The notes below the pieces were generated by a model. That model made no database searches. It had not been told where the DNA came from and worked only from the letters and a program-made list of their open reading frames with translations. The position numbers and the translations under genes are program-made. A stretch of DNA of 39,247 nt from assembly GCA_030147945.1 (NCBI GenBank), contig JASBUL010000067.1, positions 1 to 39,247 of the forward strand, written 5' to 3'. This document shows positions 23,332-31,408 of the stretch, piece by piece. How positions within the stretch are numbered: position 1 is the stretch's first letter; every line of letters begins with the position of its first letter. This stretch comes from Oceanococcus sp. (GTDB lineage: Bacteria > Pseudomonadota > Gammaproteobacteria > Nevskiales > Oceanococcaceae).

Positions 23332-24076
23332 GTTCTACCACGGCAGTCTGATCTTTCTCGCCGGATTGGCGCTGCTGACGTTCATCTCAGGCTTCTGGAT
23401 CACCAACCCCTACGGCCGCCACATGACGCCCGGCCAACGTTTCACCTTGCCCGCCCTGCCCGCCTGGCTGATCTTCGAATCCCCCCAAGTGTGGGCTTTT
23501 ACCATCACCTTCTGGTGGCTGGCTGATGAGCCCTCGGCGGTACAGCTTGTGCTGTATGCCTTGTGGCAAAGCCATTACATCTACCGTGCCATCATCTACC
23601 CACTGCGCACGCACAAGCGGGGCAAGCGTTTTCCCGTAAGCGGGGTGGTTTTCGGGTTCCTGTTCAACGCGCTCAATGGCTTTGTCAACGCTTATGCGGT
23701 GGTGCACGCACCTCATCTGATTCAGACCTGGTTTGCTGATCCGCGCTTTTTAATCGGTCTGGCCGTAGCCGTGGTCGGCTGGTGGATCAACTTCCAGGCG
23801 GACTCCATCCTGATCGGCCTGCGAGATGATGGCAGCGACGGTTACAAGATTCCTCAAGGCGGCCTGTTTCGCTGGGTCTCCAGCGCCAACTACAGCGGCG
23901 AAATCATGCTCTGGTGCGGCTGGGCGCTGATGAGCTGGACCACCGCCGGCCTCATCTTTGCCCTGTTCACGATCGCCAATCTGGGCCCGCGTGCGCTGTC
24001 ACACCATCGCTGGTATCGGGCCACCTTTGCCGACTATCCCGCCCAGCGCAAAGCCCTGATTCCCGGCCTGCTCTAA
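23324..24076 (+). CDS. 3-oxo-5-alpha-steroid 4-dehydrogenase-like membrane reductase
   Basis: A 250-residue integral membrane protein of the steroid 5-alpha-reductase (SRD5A) type. The C-terminal third is diagnostic: YKIPQGGLFRWVSSANYSGE, WCGWALMSWT, IANLGPRALSHHRWYRATF and DYPAQRKALIP all follow the NADPH-binding C-terminal pattern of SRD5A enzymes. The mid region has QSHYIYRAIIYPLRT and GFLFNALNGFVNAYAV, where substrate-binding residues occur in homologues. It would reduce the C4-C5 double bond of a 3-oxo-4-ene steroid or a similar enone. The start ATG 23324 (MHEFYHGSLIF) overlaps the previous gene. The stop TAA overlaps the stop of the convergent TetR gene by 4 bp, inside a hairpin. Confidence 0.88.
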   Translation: MHEFYHGSLIFLAGLALLTFISGFWITNPYGRHMTPGQRFTLPALPAWLIFESPQVWAFTITFWWLADEPSAVQLVLYALWQSHYIYRAIIYPLRTHKRGKRFPVSGVVFGFLFNALNGFVNAYAVVHAPHLIQTWFADPRFLIGLAVAVVGWWINFQADSILIGLRDDGSDGYKIPQGGLFRWVSSANYSGEIMLWCGWALMSWTTAGLIFALFTIANLGPRALSHHRWYRATFADYPAQRKALIPGLL

Positions 24077-24088
24077 CCCCCAGGCCGG
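24063..24088. terminator. 8-bp hairpin enclosing two convergent stop codons
   Basis: CCGGCCTG (24063-24070) pairs perfectly with CAGGCCGG (24081-24088). The 10-nt loop contains the TAA of the reductase and the TAG of the opposing TetR gene. There is no T-tract in either direction. Confidence 0.4.
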
Positions 24089-24762
24089 CTCTGCCGCAAG
24101 GTTTCGACCGCATCCAGCGTGCGCGCCAGGGTGTACTCGAACACCTCTTCGTCATTGCGTTGGCCCAGGGCCGGCAGAATCTCCAGCCAGGTCGCCTGAC
24201 TTTCAGGCGGCAACGCGTCCAGCGCGCGGCGCACGCCTATGAGCTCTTCCGGCACCACCTTAGGCAGGACCAGTTCCATCAGCACGCTGCCGGTGACCAC
24301 ACGGCTGATCCAGCGCTGCGTGTCGGCCAACTCCTCAGCGCTGAAGCCGGCCTGCTTGAGCGCCTGCAGCAACGGGTTGGACACCGTTAACCAGGCCGCT
24401 GGCGTGGCAATCCCGTCCTGCAACAACGCCGCGACGAAGGGATATTGCAGAAAACGCACCCGCAAGGCCCGGGCCCAGTTGGCCACCGTGTCGCGCCAGT
24501 GATCCGCGACCTCGACCTGCACATTGCTGAGTACATCTTCAGCGATGGCTTTCATCAGGTCTTCGCGATTGCGGATGTGGGTGTACAGCGACATCGGCGC
24601 AGCGTTCAGCTCGCGCGCCAGCGCCTGCATGGTCAGAGCCTTGTCCGGCGCCTCACGCAACAGCCGCAACGCCGCCTCAACAATCTGTTCGCGCGACAAA
24701 TGGGCCGGTCGTCCACGCTTGCGTGGGCGGCTGCTCGAGCTGGTCTTTTCGGAGCTTGACAT
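24073..24762 (-). CDS. TetR/AcrR family regulator with C-terminal TetR_C-like domain
   Basis: A 229-residue regulator. A basic Ser/Arg/Lys-rich lead (SSSEKTSSSSRPRKRGRPAH) precedes the HTH: LSREQIVEAALRLLREA, then TMQALARELNAAPMSLYTHI (about 44-63), with SLYTHIRNREDLM as the end of the recognition helix and its follow-on. The C-terminal ligand domain has LLQDGIATPAAWLTVSNPLL. GRP-type N-terminal tails can contact the DNA minor groove. Its first codons overlap the -35 of the divergent DUF1214 promoter, so it most likely represses that operon and itself. A steroid or terpenoid inducer would fit the neighbours but is inference. Confidence 0.92.
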   Translation of the reverse strand: MSSSEKTSSSSRPRKRGRPAHLSREQIVEAALRLLREAPDKALTMQALARELNAAPMSLYTHIRNREDLMKAIAEDVLSNVQVEVADHWRDTVANWARALRVRFLQYPFVAALLQDGIATPAAWLTVSNPLLQALKQAGFSAEELADTQRWISRVVTGSVLMELVLPKVVPEELIGVRRALDALPPESQATWLEILPALGQRNDEEVFEYTLARTLDAVETLRQSRPGG

Positions 24763-24785
24763 TATTTCCGTATGGCGTACGTTAT
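24756..24785 (+). promoter_or_regulatory. Candidate promoter of DUF1214 operon
   Basis: An exact TTGACA (24756-24761) overlaps the first codons of the opposing TetR gene. After an 18-bp spacer the hexamer CGTTAT (24780-24785) is a weak -10. The start codon at 24795 follows after only 9 bases, so the leader would be very short. Confidence 0.45.
24769..24781. promoter_or_regulatory. Candidate TetR operator between -35 and -10
   Basis: CGTAT-GGC-GTACG has arms that pair at 4 of 5 positions and lies between the -35 and -10 of the promoter above. Direct repeats TTATTTCCG (24762-24770) and TTATTTCGC (24782-24790) flank it. A protein bound here would block the divergent operon and the TetR gene together. 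Confidence 0.35.
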
Positions 24786-24794
24786 TTCGCTCGC

Positions 24795-26018
24795 ATGGTA
24801 TCCAAAGGGGGGATCGCCATCAAAGCTTTTATCGTTAAGTGCTTGCAGGGATTCAAGAAACTGCGGCTATGGATGCTGCGTCTGCGCGGCAAAACCGAAC
24901 ATGATGTGGCGGCAGAACGCATCGTCTCGGGCCAGGCCTGGGAAGAGTTCTGCGACACCCTCAAGGCCGCCGGCAGCGCCATGGTTTTTCCGGGCGCGCC
25001 GATGGATGCGTTCAATCAGGCCGAAGGATACCGCTACTTGAGCCGTCTGACCCGCGCCGGGCTGGAAGCGTTCATGGAATACGCCGATCCCAAGGCACCG
25101 GTGCTGCGTCGTCTGGCCCATGAAACGGTCAAGATGGGTTCGGACAATCCCGACAACAATTACATGAACGCCCAGATCAGCGGCGCGTTCGATTACCGCA
25201 TCCGTGGCACCCGCGGCAGCGTGCATTACCTTGGCTTCGGCAGTCAGAAAGGCCATTACGGCCAGGGCGGTGAGATGCCGACCACCGGCTACGTCGAAGC
25301 CGATGATCTTGAGATCAACCCGGATGGCAGCTTCGAGCTGATCATCAGCGCACGCCAGCAGCCCGGCAACTGGTTACCCATGGAAGCCGACTCCAGCATG
25401 GTGATCGTGCGCCAGACCTTCAAGGATCGCAGCCGCGAAGTGCCGGCCGAACTCAGCATCGAACGCATCAGTGGCGATGGCATCCCCAGCCCGGTCACCG
25501 CACAGTCGGTCGATCACGGCCTCAACATGGCCAGCACCCTGGTGGCCGGTGCGTCCATGCTGTTCGCCAAGTGGGCGCGGGATTTCCAGAAGCACACCAA
25601 CGAACTGCCGATGTTCGACCCGGAGCGTTCGACCAAGGCCGGCGGCGATCCCAACATCATCTATTACCACAGCTACTGGAAGCTGGCGCCGGATGAAGCA
25701 CTGGTGATCGAAGCCGAACCGCCGGCCTGTGAAAGCTGGAACTTCCAGCTCGACAACCACTGGTTTGAATCGCTGGATTACCGCTACTTCACGATTCACG
25801 TGAACAAGCACACGGCGGTCTACAACGACGATGGCAGCGTGCGCATCATCGTCGCCCACCAGGACCCTGGCCTGCCCAACTGGATCAACACCGTTGGCCA
25901 TGATTGCGGCGGCATGACCTTTCGCTGGATACGCGCCGAGCAGCATCCGCAGCCGCGCTGCAAGGTGGTCAAGTTCGCCTCTCTCAGCGCCCAGCCCGCC
26001 CCAACAAAGCCCGTTTGA
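24795..26018 (+). CDS. DUF1214 domain-containing protein
   Basis: About 407 residues from ATG 24795 (MVSKGGIAIKAFIV); no convincing Shine-Dalgarno precedes it. The N-terminal 100 residues are helical and basic. The following part reads as a beta-rich domain: NNYMNAQISGAFDYRIRGTR, VHYLGFGSQKGHYGQGGEMP, DGSFELIISARQQPGNWLP. The DUF1214 part includes EAEPPACESWNFQLDNHWFE, then DYRYFTIHVNKHTAVYNDDG and WINTVGHDCGGMTFRWIRA. DUF1214 proteins often accompany sulfotransferases and SDRs in mycobacterial and proteobacterial lipid clusters; no reaction is established. The sulfotransferase starts 2 bases after its stop, so it leads a four-gene operon. Confidence 0.85.
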   Translation: MVSKGGIAIKAFIVKCLQGFKKLRLWMLRLRGKTEHDVAAERIVSGQAWEEFCDTLKAAGSAMVFPGAPMDAFNQAEGYRYLSRLTRAGLEAFMEYADPKAPVLRRLAHETVKMGSDNPDNNYMNAQISGAFDYRIRGTRGSVHYLGFGSQKGHYGQGGEMPTTGYVEADDLEINPDGSFELIISARQQPGNWLPMEADSSMVIVRQTFKDRSREVPAELSIERISGDGIPSPVTAQSVDHGLNMASTLVAGASMLFAKWARDFQKHTNELPMFDPERSTKAGGDPNIIYYHSYWKLAPDEALVIEAEPPACESWNFQLDNHWFESLDYRYFTIHVNKHTAVYNDDGSVRIIVAHQDPGLPNWINTVGHDCGGMTFRWIRAEQHPQPRCKVVKFASLSAQPAPTKPV

Positions 26019-26020
26019 TC

Positions 26021-27244
26021 ATGACCAAAGCTTTTCACCCGTACCGCCCCACGGCGATCGCCATCCTCAATGGCGTGGGCCGCGCGCTCGGCTGGCGTGC
26101 CAATCTGACGCCGGACAACCTCATCGCCAGCGCGCGCAAGCGCACCGGACTTGTCGACTTCGGTGAGGACGATTTCCGCCCGGCTCTGGATCAGCTGTGC
26201 AGTTCGGCCATCCAGGACGCCAACATGCATCCGTTCGGGCGCTGGATTTTCCGCAAGCGCCTGCTCGACATGCTGGCCACACGCCTGCGTGTTCAAGATC
26301 TGATCACCCAGCACCCGGAAATCCTGGCCCTGCCAATCGAGCCGCCGCTGGTCATTGCCGGGCTGCAACGTACCGGCACCACGATGCTGCATCGCCTGCT
26401 CGCGGCCGATCCGGCGACACGGGCTCTGGCCTCGTGGGAAGCGGTCAACCCGATGCCGCACCCCAAAGAGGAGCCGGGCAACCCGCAGTGGCGTATCAAG
26501 CAGGCCCGCACGGCTGAAAAGGGCTTGAAATACCTGGCGCCGGAGTTCTTCTCCATCCACCCGGTGGAAGCCACCGCGCCGGAAGAAGATGTACTGCTGA
26601 TGGAATACAGTTTCCTCAGCCAGGTGCCGCAAGCAACCTTGCACCTGCCCCTCTACAGCGCCTGGCTGAGCAAGCAGGATATGCGACCGGCCTACGCTTA
26701 TCTCAAGGTTCTGCTGCAGGTGCTGCAATGGCAGCGCCCCGGCCAGCGCTGGGTGCTCAAAACACCGGCTCATCTGGAAAATCTGGATGTGCTGCTGGCG
26801 GTGTTTCCCAACGCCCGCATCATTCAGACCCACCGCGATCCGCAGCGCACCACGGCCTCGTTCTCCAGCATGCTGGCCCACGGCTTCGGGGTGTTCTCCG
26901 ATCAGGTCGATGCGCCGCGCATTGCCCGCGACTGGCTGGCCATCAACGCCAATATGGTGGAAGCCGCATGGCAGGTGCGCCAGCAACATCCACAGGCTTT
27001 TATGGATGTCTCGTACTACGACCTGATGAAAGATCCGATGACCCAGGTCGAGCGCATCTACGCCTTCGCCGGCATCACGCTAAGCGATGAAGCACGTGCC
27101 GCCATGGAGGCCTCACGCCAGGTCAACAAGCAAAACCGTCACGGCAAACACAACTACACGCTGGAGGAATTTGGCCTGAGCCGCGAAGAAGTCGAACGCA
27201 GCTACGCCACCTACCGCGAACGTTTCAATATTCCGCACGAGTGA
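26021..27244 (+). CDS. Sulfotransferase family protein (PAPS-dependent type)
   Basis: A 407-residue protein of the Sulfotransfer_3-like group. The 5'-phosphosulfate-binding loop is LVIAGLQRTGTTMLHRLLA (about residues 111-129), and the 3'-phosphate loop is ARIIQTHRDPQRTTASFSSM (about 265-284). QRWVLKTPAHLENLDVLL is the conserved strand-loop between them. Family enzymes move sulfate from PAPS to a hydroxyl or amine of a lipid, steroid or sugar. The N-terminal 100 residues (DFRPALDQLCSSAIQDANM) form the helical extension normal for this branch. The ATG at 26021 follows the DUF1214 stop by two bases, implying coupling. A following SDR starts 5 bases after its stop. Confidence 0.9.
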   Translation: MTKAFHPYRPTAIAILNGVGRALGWRANLTPDNLIASARKRTGLVDFGEDDFRPALDQLCSSAIQDANMHPFGRWIFRKRLLDMLATRLRVQDLITQHPEILALPIEPPLVIAGLQRTGTTMLHRLLAADPATRALASWEAVNPMPHPKEEPGNPQWRIKQARTAEKGLKYLAPEFFSIHPVEATAPEEDVLLMEYSFLSQVPQATLHLPLYSAWLSKQDMRPAYAYLKVLLQVLQWQRPGQRWVLKTPAHLENLDVLLAVFPNARIIQTHRDPQRTTASFSSMLAHGFGVFSDQVDAPRIARDWLAINANMVEAAWQVRQQHPQAFMDVSYYDLMKDPMTQVERIYAFAGITLSDEARAAMEASRQVNKQNRHGKHNYTLEEFGLSREEVERSYATYRERFNIPHE

Positions 27245-27249
27245 GACAC

Positions 27250-28266
27250 ATGAGCGACAAGAACAACAGCACCTACGGCAATCCGGTCCTGGCCACGCTC
27301 AATGGCATCGTCGACCTGTTCCGTCACAAAGAACCGATTGGCGAGATTCGCGACAGTGACCGCCTTGACGGTCTCACCTGCCTGGTCACCGGGGCCAACT
27401 CCGGGCTCGGCAAAGCCATCGCGATTGATTTCGCGCGGCGTGGCGGACACGTGATCATGGCCTGTCGCAGCGGCATCCCCGAGGCTGGCGAAGAGGTCAA
27501 GCAGGCCAGCGGCAGCGACAAGGTCGATATGGTCAAGCTGGACCTGTCCGACATCCGGGCCATTCGCGCGTGCTGCGCCACGCTCAAGCAGCAGGGTGTA
27601 AAGCTTGACCGGGTGGTGCTCAATGCCGGTCTGGTGCCGCAGAAGCCGCTCAAGACCAAGCAGGGTTTCGAGATGATGTTCGGCGTGCACGCGCTGGGCA
27701 ATCGGGTGTTTGTGCAGCAATTACTCCACGACGGCAGCATTGCCAACTCAAGCTTTGCCGAATCGCCCAATGCCGAACCCGGCAAAATCCCGCGCATCGT
27801 GTTCGTGTCATCCGAAACCCATCGCTCGGGCACGCCGATCGAACTCGACAGCCTCGGCCAACCGGTGGAATACAGCGCCATGGGCAGTATTGCCCAGTAC
27901 GGCCACAGCAAGCTGGTCATGACCAACTACGCCATGGAGCTGTCGCGCCGACTCAACCCGGGCAACACGGTCGAGGTGGCCGTCCACGCGCTGTGCCCCG
28001 GGCCGATCAATTCGAACATCGCGCGTGAAGCGCCCAAAGTCTTCAAACCGATCTTGAAGGCGGTGATGGGGTTGATGTTTGCGAGCCCCGAAAAAGCCGC
28101 ACGCCCGGCGATTTATCTGTCCAGCTCGCCCGATGTCGAAGGCCAGACCGGTCTGTATGTGCACCTGATGGTCAAGAAGGACGCCGCCGCACAGGCACTG
28201 GACCCGCAATTGGGCCGCGCCGTGTGGACGCGCATGCAAAGCCTGATTGACGCCCACAGCCACTGA
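27250..28266 (+). CDS. SDR family oxidoreductase (retinol-dehydrogenase-like)
   Basis: A 338-residue short-chain dehydrogenase starting at ATG 27250 (MSDKNNSTYG). The cofactor motif is CLVTGANSGLGKAIAIDFA, and VIMACRSG suggests NADP(H) from the Arg after the second strand. RVVLNAGLVP replaces the NNAG motif, as usual in the RDH/WW-oxidoreductase subgroup. The catalytic Ser is in RIVFVSSETH, and YGHSKLVMTNYAMEL carries YxxxK. A C-terminal extension ends PQLGRAVWTRMQSLI. It probably oxidises or reduces a hydrophobic alcohol/ketone made or used by its operon neighbours. An SRPBCC gene starts 11 bases downstream. Confidence 0.9.
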   Translation: MSDKNNSTYGNPVLATLNGIVDLFRHKEPIGEIRDSDRLDGLTCLVTGANSGLGKAIAIDFARRGGHVIMACRSGIPEAGEEVKQASGSDKVDMVKLDLSDIRAIRACCATLKQQGVKLDRVVLNAGLVPQKPLKTKQGFEMMFGVHALGNRVFVQQLLHDGSIANSSFAESPNAEPGKIPRIVFVSSETHRSGTPIELDSLGQPVEYSAMGSIAQYGHSKLVMTNYAMELSRRLNPGNTVEVAVHALCPGPINSNIAREAPKVFKPILKAVMGLMFASPEKAARPAIYLSSSPDVEGQTGLYVHLMVKKDAAAQALDPQLGRAVWTRMQSLIDAHSH

Positions 28267-28277
28267 GGACAGCGATC

Positions 28278-28757
28278 ATGCCCAGCGCTCAAGCCGACAC
28301 CCTCATCGACGCGCCGATCGATCTGGTCTGGCAGGTCATGACCGACATCGACAACTACCGCCAGTGGAATCCCTTTGTCGAGCACATCGAATGCGCCGAT
28401 ACGCCGCTGCGGCTGGGCAGCGATCTGACCCTGCACATCCACTTCTCCAACGGCTGGCAGCGGCAGGAAATTGAACGCATCACTCGGCTGGAGCCGCCGG
28501 CCGAGCATGCGGGCATCAAACGCGCCGCCCTGCAGTACATGTTCACAGGCTTTCTGCATGAGTGGAATCTGGTGCGTGGGCAGCGCCCGCAGATCATCGA
28601 ACAACGTGGCGACGGCCTGACCCACTATCACACCGAAGAAACCCTGACCGGCTGGCTGTCCTGGGCCACGCCAATCAAGCAGGTTCAGGACGGTTTCGAG
28701 CGCCACGCTGCGGCACTCAAGGCGCGCTGCGAAGCCCTGGCCGGGCAAACGGCCTAG
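28278..28757 (+). CDS. SRPBCC family protein (START/polyketide-cyclase-like)
   Basis: A 159-residue protein with the SRPBCC helix-grip layout. It opens ADTLIDAPIDLVWQVMTDID and NYRQWNPFVEHIE, a signature of the Polyketide_cyc2/START-like family. The strands LTLHIHFSNGWQRQEIERIT and LTHYHTEETLTGWLSW follow, and the long C-terminal helix is QVQDGFERHAAALKARCEAL. Such proteins bind hydrophobic ligands in a deep pocket and may be carriers, cyclases or lyases. ATG 28278 is preceded by GAGGA. It ends the DUF1214 operon; its TAG overlaps the stop of rsgA (shared CTAG at 28754-28757). Confidence 0.87.
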   Translation: MPSAQADTLIDAPIDLVWQVMTDIDNYRQWNPFVEHIECADTPLRLGSDLTLHIHFSNGWQRQEIERITRLEPPAEHAGIKRAALQYMFTGFLHEWNLVRGQRPQIIEQRGDGLTHYHTEETLTGWLSWATPIKQVQDGFERHAAALKARCEALAGQTA

Positions 28758-29803
28758 CTGCGACGACCTTTGACCCCACGCGCTTCGCGTTGATAACGCT
28801 TGTAGCTGCGGGTCAGCGTTTTGTCGTGGGCATTGCGCTCGGCGATGCTGCGGGCATTCTGGGCCTGCTCGCGCTGCAATTTCTCGTAGCTTTGCCAGCG
28901 CCGCTGGCTGAGCGCGCCACTGTCTATCGCGGCGGCAATGGCGCAACCGGGTTCGCCCTGATGCGCACAGTCGTTGAAGCGACATTGCCCAAGATGGCCG
29001 ACAACATCCTCAAACAGTGCATCCAGGCCATCTTCACAACCAGGCAGCTGCAACTCACGCATGCCCGGTGTATCGACAATCAGCCCGCCGGCACGCAACC
29101 AGTGCAGAGACCGCGCGGTGGTGGTGTGGCGGCCTTTGTCATCACCATCACGGGCCTGCTGGGTGTCTTGTTCGTCGTCACACAGGGCATTGATCAAGGT
29201 TGACTTGCCAACCCCTGAGGAGCCAACCAGCGCCACCGTCTGGCCTGCCCCGCACCAGGCGTTGAGCACCTCGACCGAGGCCGGGTCCTTGGCATTCACC
29301 GCCTCTACCCGCAAACCGGGACTTAACGCCGAGGCCGGCCCCACATAGTCCTGCACGGCATCACACTGATCCATTTTGGTCAGCACGATGACCGGCTCGA
29401 CCTGCGCATCAAGGGCCAGCGCAAGGTAGCGTTCCAGACGTTCCAGGCTGAAATCGGTATTGCAGGAACTGACGATGAACAGGGTGTCCAGATTGGCCGC
29501 GATCAGCTGCTGATCGGCCCGCTCGCCGGCCGCCCGCCGCTGGATGCAGCCATGCCGCGGCAAACGCTCCAGCGGCAGCGCCACACCATCGTTAACTTCA
29601 AGCAACAGCCAGTCGCCCACGGTCAGGTCGTACTTGCCCGGATACAGCGCAAGGTCGATCTCGAACACCTGATCGACCGACCAGGCCACCGCGCGAGAAC
29701 GATCAACACGCGCCAGACGCACCGGCACCGCATCCGGCCGAGCCTGCCAGGCGGCCTGCCAATGCTCGGCAAAACCCAGGCGCGAAAGTTGCTCAGAACT
29801 CAA
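28754..29803 (-). CDS. rsgA: Ribosome small-subunit-dependent GTPase A (RsgA)
   Basis: A 349-residue circularly permuted GTPase that checks maturation of the 30S subunit. After an OB-fold N-terminal region (VPVRLARVDRSRAVAW, DWLLLE) come the permuted motifs: G4 VLTKMDQCD, G1 GSSGVGKSTLINAL, the G2 segment KGRHTTTARSLHWL and G3 DTPGMRELQL. The C-terminal zinc knuckle reads CRFNDCAHQGEPGCAI, followed by a helical tail (SQRRWQSYEKLQREQ). The first codon I can justify is TTG at 29803; a TAG lies four codons upstream in frame and no ATG precedes the OB fold, so a rare start is used or the start is slightly internal. It is divergent from the gene at 29938 across 134 bp with no clear promoter. Confidence 0.95.
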   Translation of the reverse strand: MSSEQLSRLGFAEHWQAAWQARPDAVPVRLARVDRSRAVAWSVDQVFEIDLALYPGKYDLTVGDWLLLEVNDGVALPLERLPRHGCIQRRAAGERADQQLIAANLDTLFIVSSCNTDFSLERLERYLALALDAQVEPVIVLTKMDQCDAVQDYVGPASALSPGLRVEAVNAKDPASVEVLNAWCGAGQTVALVGSSGVGKSTLINALCDDEQDTQQARDGDDKGRHTTTARSLHWLRAGGLIVDTPGMRELQLPGCEDGLDALFEDVVGHLGQCRFNDCAHQGEPGCAIAAAIDSGALSQRRWQSYEKLQREQAQNARSIAERNAHDKTLTRSYKRYQREARGVKGRRS

Positions 29804-29937
29804 GTCAGTTGGCTACACATGCTGTCATGCCACGCATTTTAGCGCCTCGCTGTGATGACCGGGATACCAGCGTGTAACTTGCGACGACCGATACGGGCCG
29901 TCATAGTCCGGATCTTTGAAATTGGGCGACTTTGCGC

Positions 29938-31233
29938 ATGTCCCTCAGCACACGGATAAAAACCCTGGTCACCGACCGTGTCGCCGCCAGCCGCGGCCCG
30001 CTCAACCGTCTGCGCGCCGAGCGTTTTGGGCTAACCCGCCTAAGCGGCGGCAAGCCCGAGCTGGTGCTGTATTACGAGGCCGGGGATGCCCATTCACATC
30101 TGTGTGCGCAGTGGCTGCGGGCCAATCAACAGCGCATCAAGGCGCCCTTGCGTATTCGCATGGTGCCGCCGCCGGCCGCCGAAACCTACCCCGAAGAAGC
30201 CAGCCAGCGGCGCATGGCCATGCTCGATGCCGCACGCATCGCGCCCGCGTGCGGCCTGAGCTGGCCGCTGCAGGCGCAGCTTGCCGATGCCGATCAACGC
30301 GAGCGCGCCGGCCGATTGCTGGCCGCCGTAGAGACGGATCTGAGCCTCTGGCTCGAACGCGAAGCCGTGCTGGCCACGGCCCTTTTTGCAGGCCAGGCCA
30401 TTGACGGCACCCTCGCCCCGGACAGCGCCGACGTGCTGGCACAAAACCACCAACACCGCGCCCACCACGGACACTACCTGCCGGGCATGTGGCAGTACCG
30501 CGGTGACTGGTTCTGGGCTTTGGACCGCATGACCTATCTTGAGACTGCGCTGCGCAAGCAGGACGCTTACACCGATCCCGCGCCGCTGCTGCAAGTCAAA
30601 CCTGAGCACTACGCCCTGCCGGCATCGCGCACGGGTGAGGCCATCGAGGTGTTCTTCAGCTTCCGCAGTCCCTACTCGTATCTGAGCATGGCCCAGCTAC
30701 GTGAGGACTATCAGAACTGGCCCAACCCGGTGCGTATCCGCCCGGTGCTGCCCATGGCCATGCGCGGCATGAAAATCCCCCGGGCCAAAGGCTTTTACAT
30801 CGTCCGCGACGTGTACCGCGAAGCGCAGCGTCTGGGTATTGCCTTCGGTCATATTGCCGACCCGATCGGCGCTGGTGCGCAGCGCTGCCTGCAGGTTTTT
30901 CCGCTGGCCCGCGATACCGCGCAGCAAATCGAGTTCTGCTACCAGGCGGCACGCGCCATCTGGAGCGAGGCGGTGGATGTGGCCACAGACGATGGTCTGC
31001 GTCTGGTTTGCGAACGCAGCGGCATCGATTGGCATCAAGCACAGGCCAACCTGCTTGACACCGGCCATCTTGAGCACGCCGAGAACAACCGCAAAGCCTT
31101 GTTTGAGGCCGGTGCCTGGGGTGTGCCGACCTTTCGCCTTGGCACCTTCGTGTGCTGGGGCAATGACCGCCTGCCCATGCTCAAACAACTGCTCAGCAAG
31201 CCTGACGCTGCGCAAGTGGCGCAAACCGGTTAA
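29938..31233 (+). CDS. Double-domain DsbA-fold / 2-hydroxychromene-2-carboxylate isomerase-like protein
   Basis: A 431-residue protein that appears to hold two thioredoxin-fold DsbA/HCCA-isomerase domains in tandem. The N-terminal copy starts PELVLYYEAGDAHSHLCAQW (about 38-57); the C-terminal copy starts IEVFFSFRSPYSYLSMAQL (about 239-257), the usual HCCA-isomerase opening. The second copy ends AGAWGVPTFRLGTFVCWGND, the canonical end of that family. Neither copy has a CxxC redox centre, so glutathione-dependent isomerase or transferase activity is more likely than disulfide exchange. ATG 29938 is preferred over the upstream TTG at 29932. It lies 175 bp upstream of bktB, a gap containing an ACCGATCGGT palindrome. 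Confidence 0.82.
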   Translation: MSLSTRIKTLVTDRVAASRGPLNRLRAERFGLTRLSGGKPELVLYYEAGDAHSHLCAQWLRANQQRIKAPLRIRMVPPPAAETYPEEASQRRMAMLDAARIAPACGLSWPLQAQLADADQRERAGRLLAAVETDLSLWLEREAVLATALFAGQAIDGTLAPDSADVLAQNHQHRAHHGHYLPGMWQYRGDWFWALDRMTYLETALRKQDAYTDPAPLLQVKPEHYALPASRTGEAIEVFFSFRSPYSYLSMAQLREDYQNWPNPVRIRPVLPMAMRGMKIPRAKGFYIVRDVYREAQRLGIAFGHIADPIGAGAQRCLQVFPLARDTAQQIEFCYQAARAIWSEAVDVATDDGLRLVCERSGIDWHQAQANLLDTGHLEHAENNRKALFEAGAWGVPTFRLGTFVCWGNDRLPMLKQLLSKPDAAQVAQTG

Positions 31234-31238
31234 AATTG

Positions 31239-31248
31239 ACCGATCGGT
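31239..31248. promoter_or_regulatory. ACCGATCGGT palindrome upstream of bktB
   Basis: A perfect 10-bp palindrome that overlaps a TTGACC -35-like hexamer (31236-31241). A second palindrome AACCGGTT lies at 31224-31231. The same 10-bp core occurs next to the TetR gene at 7769-7778. The rest of the 175-bp gap 31234-31408 holds no gene that I can support. Confidence 0.45.
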
Positions 31249-31408
31249 TGGGGCCTCACCTCTACCGGCATCAGACATTCATCCCAGAGTCAGCGGAAGG
31301 TCTTTCCGCACCACGGTCATTGCATGACTTGGACCCGGGCACGGCCACATGGCTAGCCGCGCATCCAAGCACAAGCCGTATCGGCTCTTACAACAGAGAG
31401 ATCCTCGC

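Noticed and set aside
25820-26989. A 389-codon minus-strand open frame
   Set aside because: It lies opposite the DUF1214 and sulfotransferase genes, which carry clear family motifs; a shadow frame.
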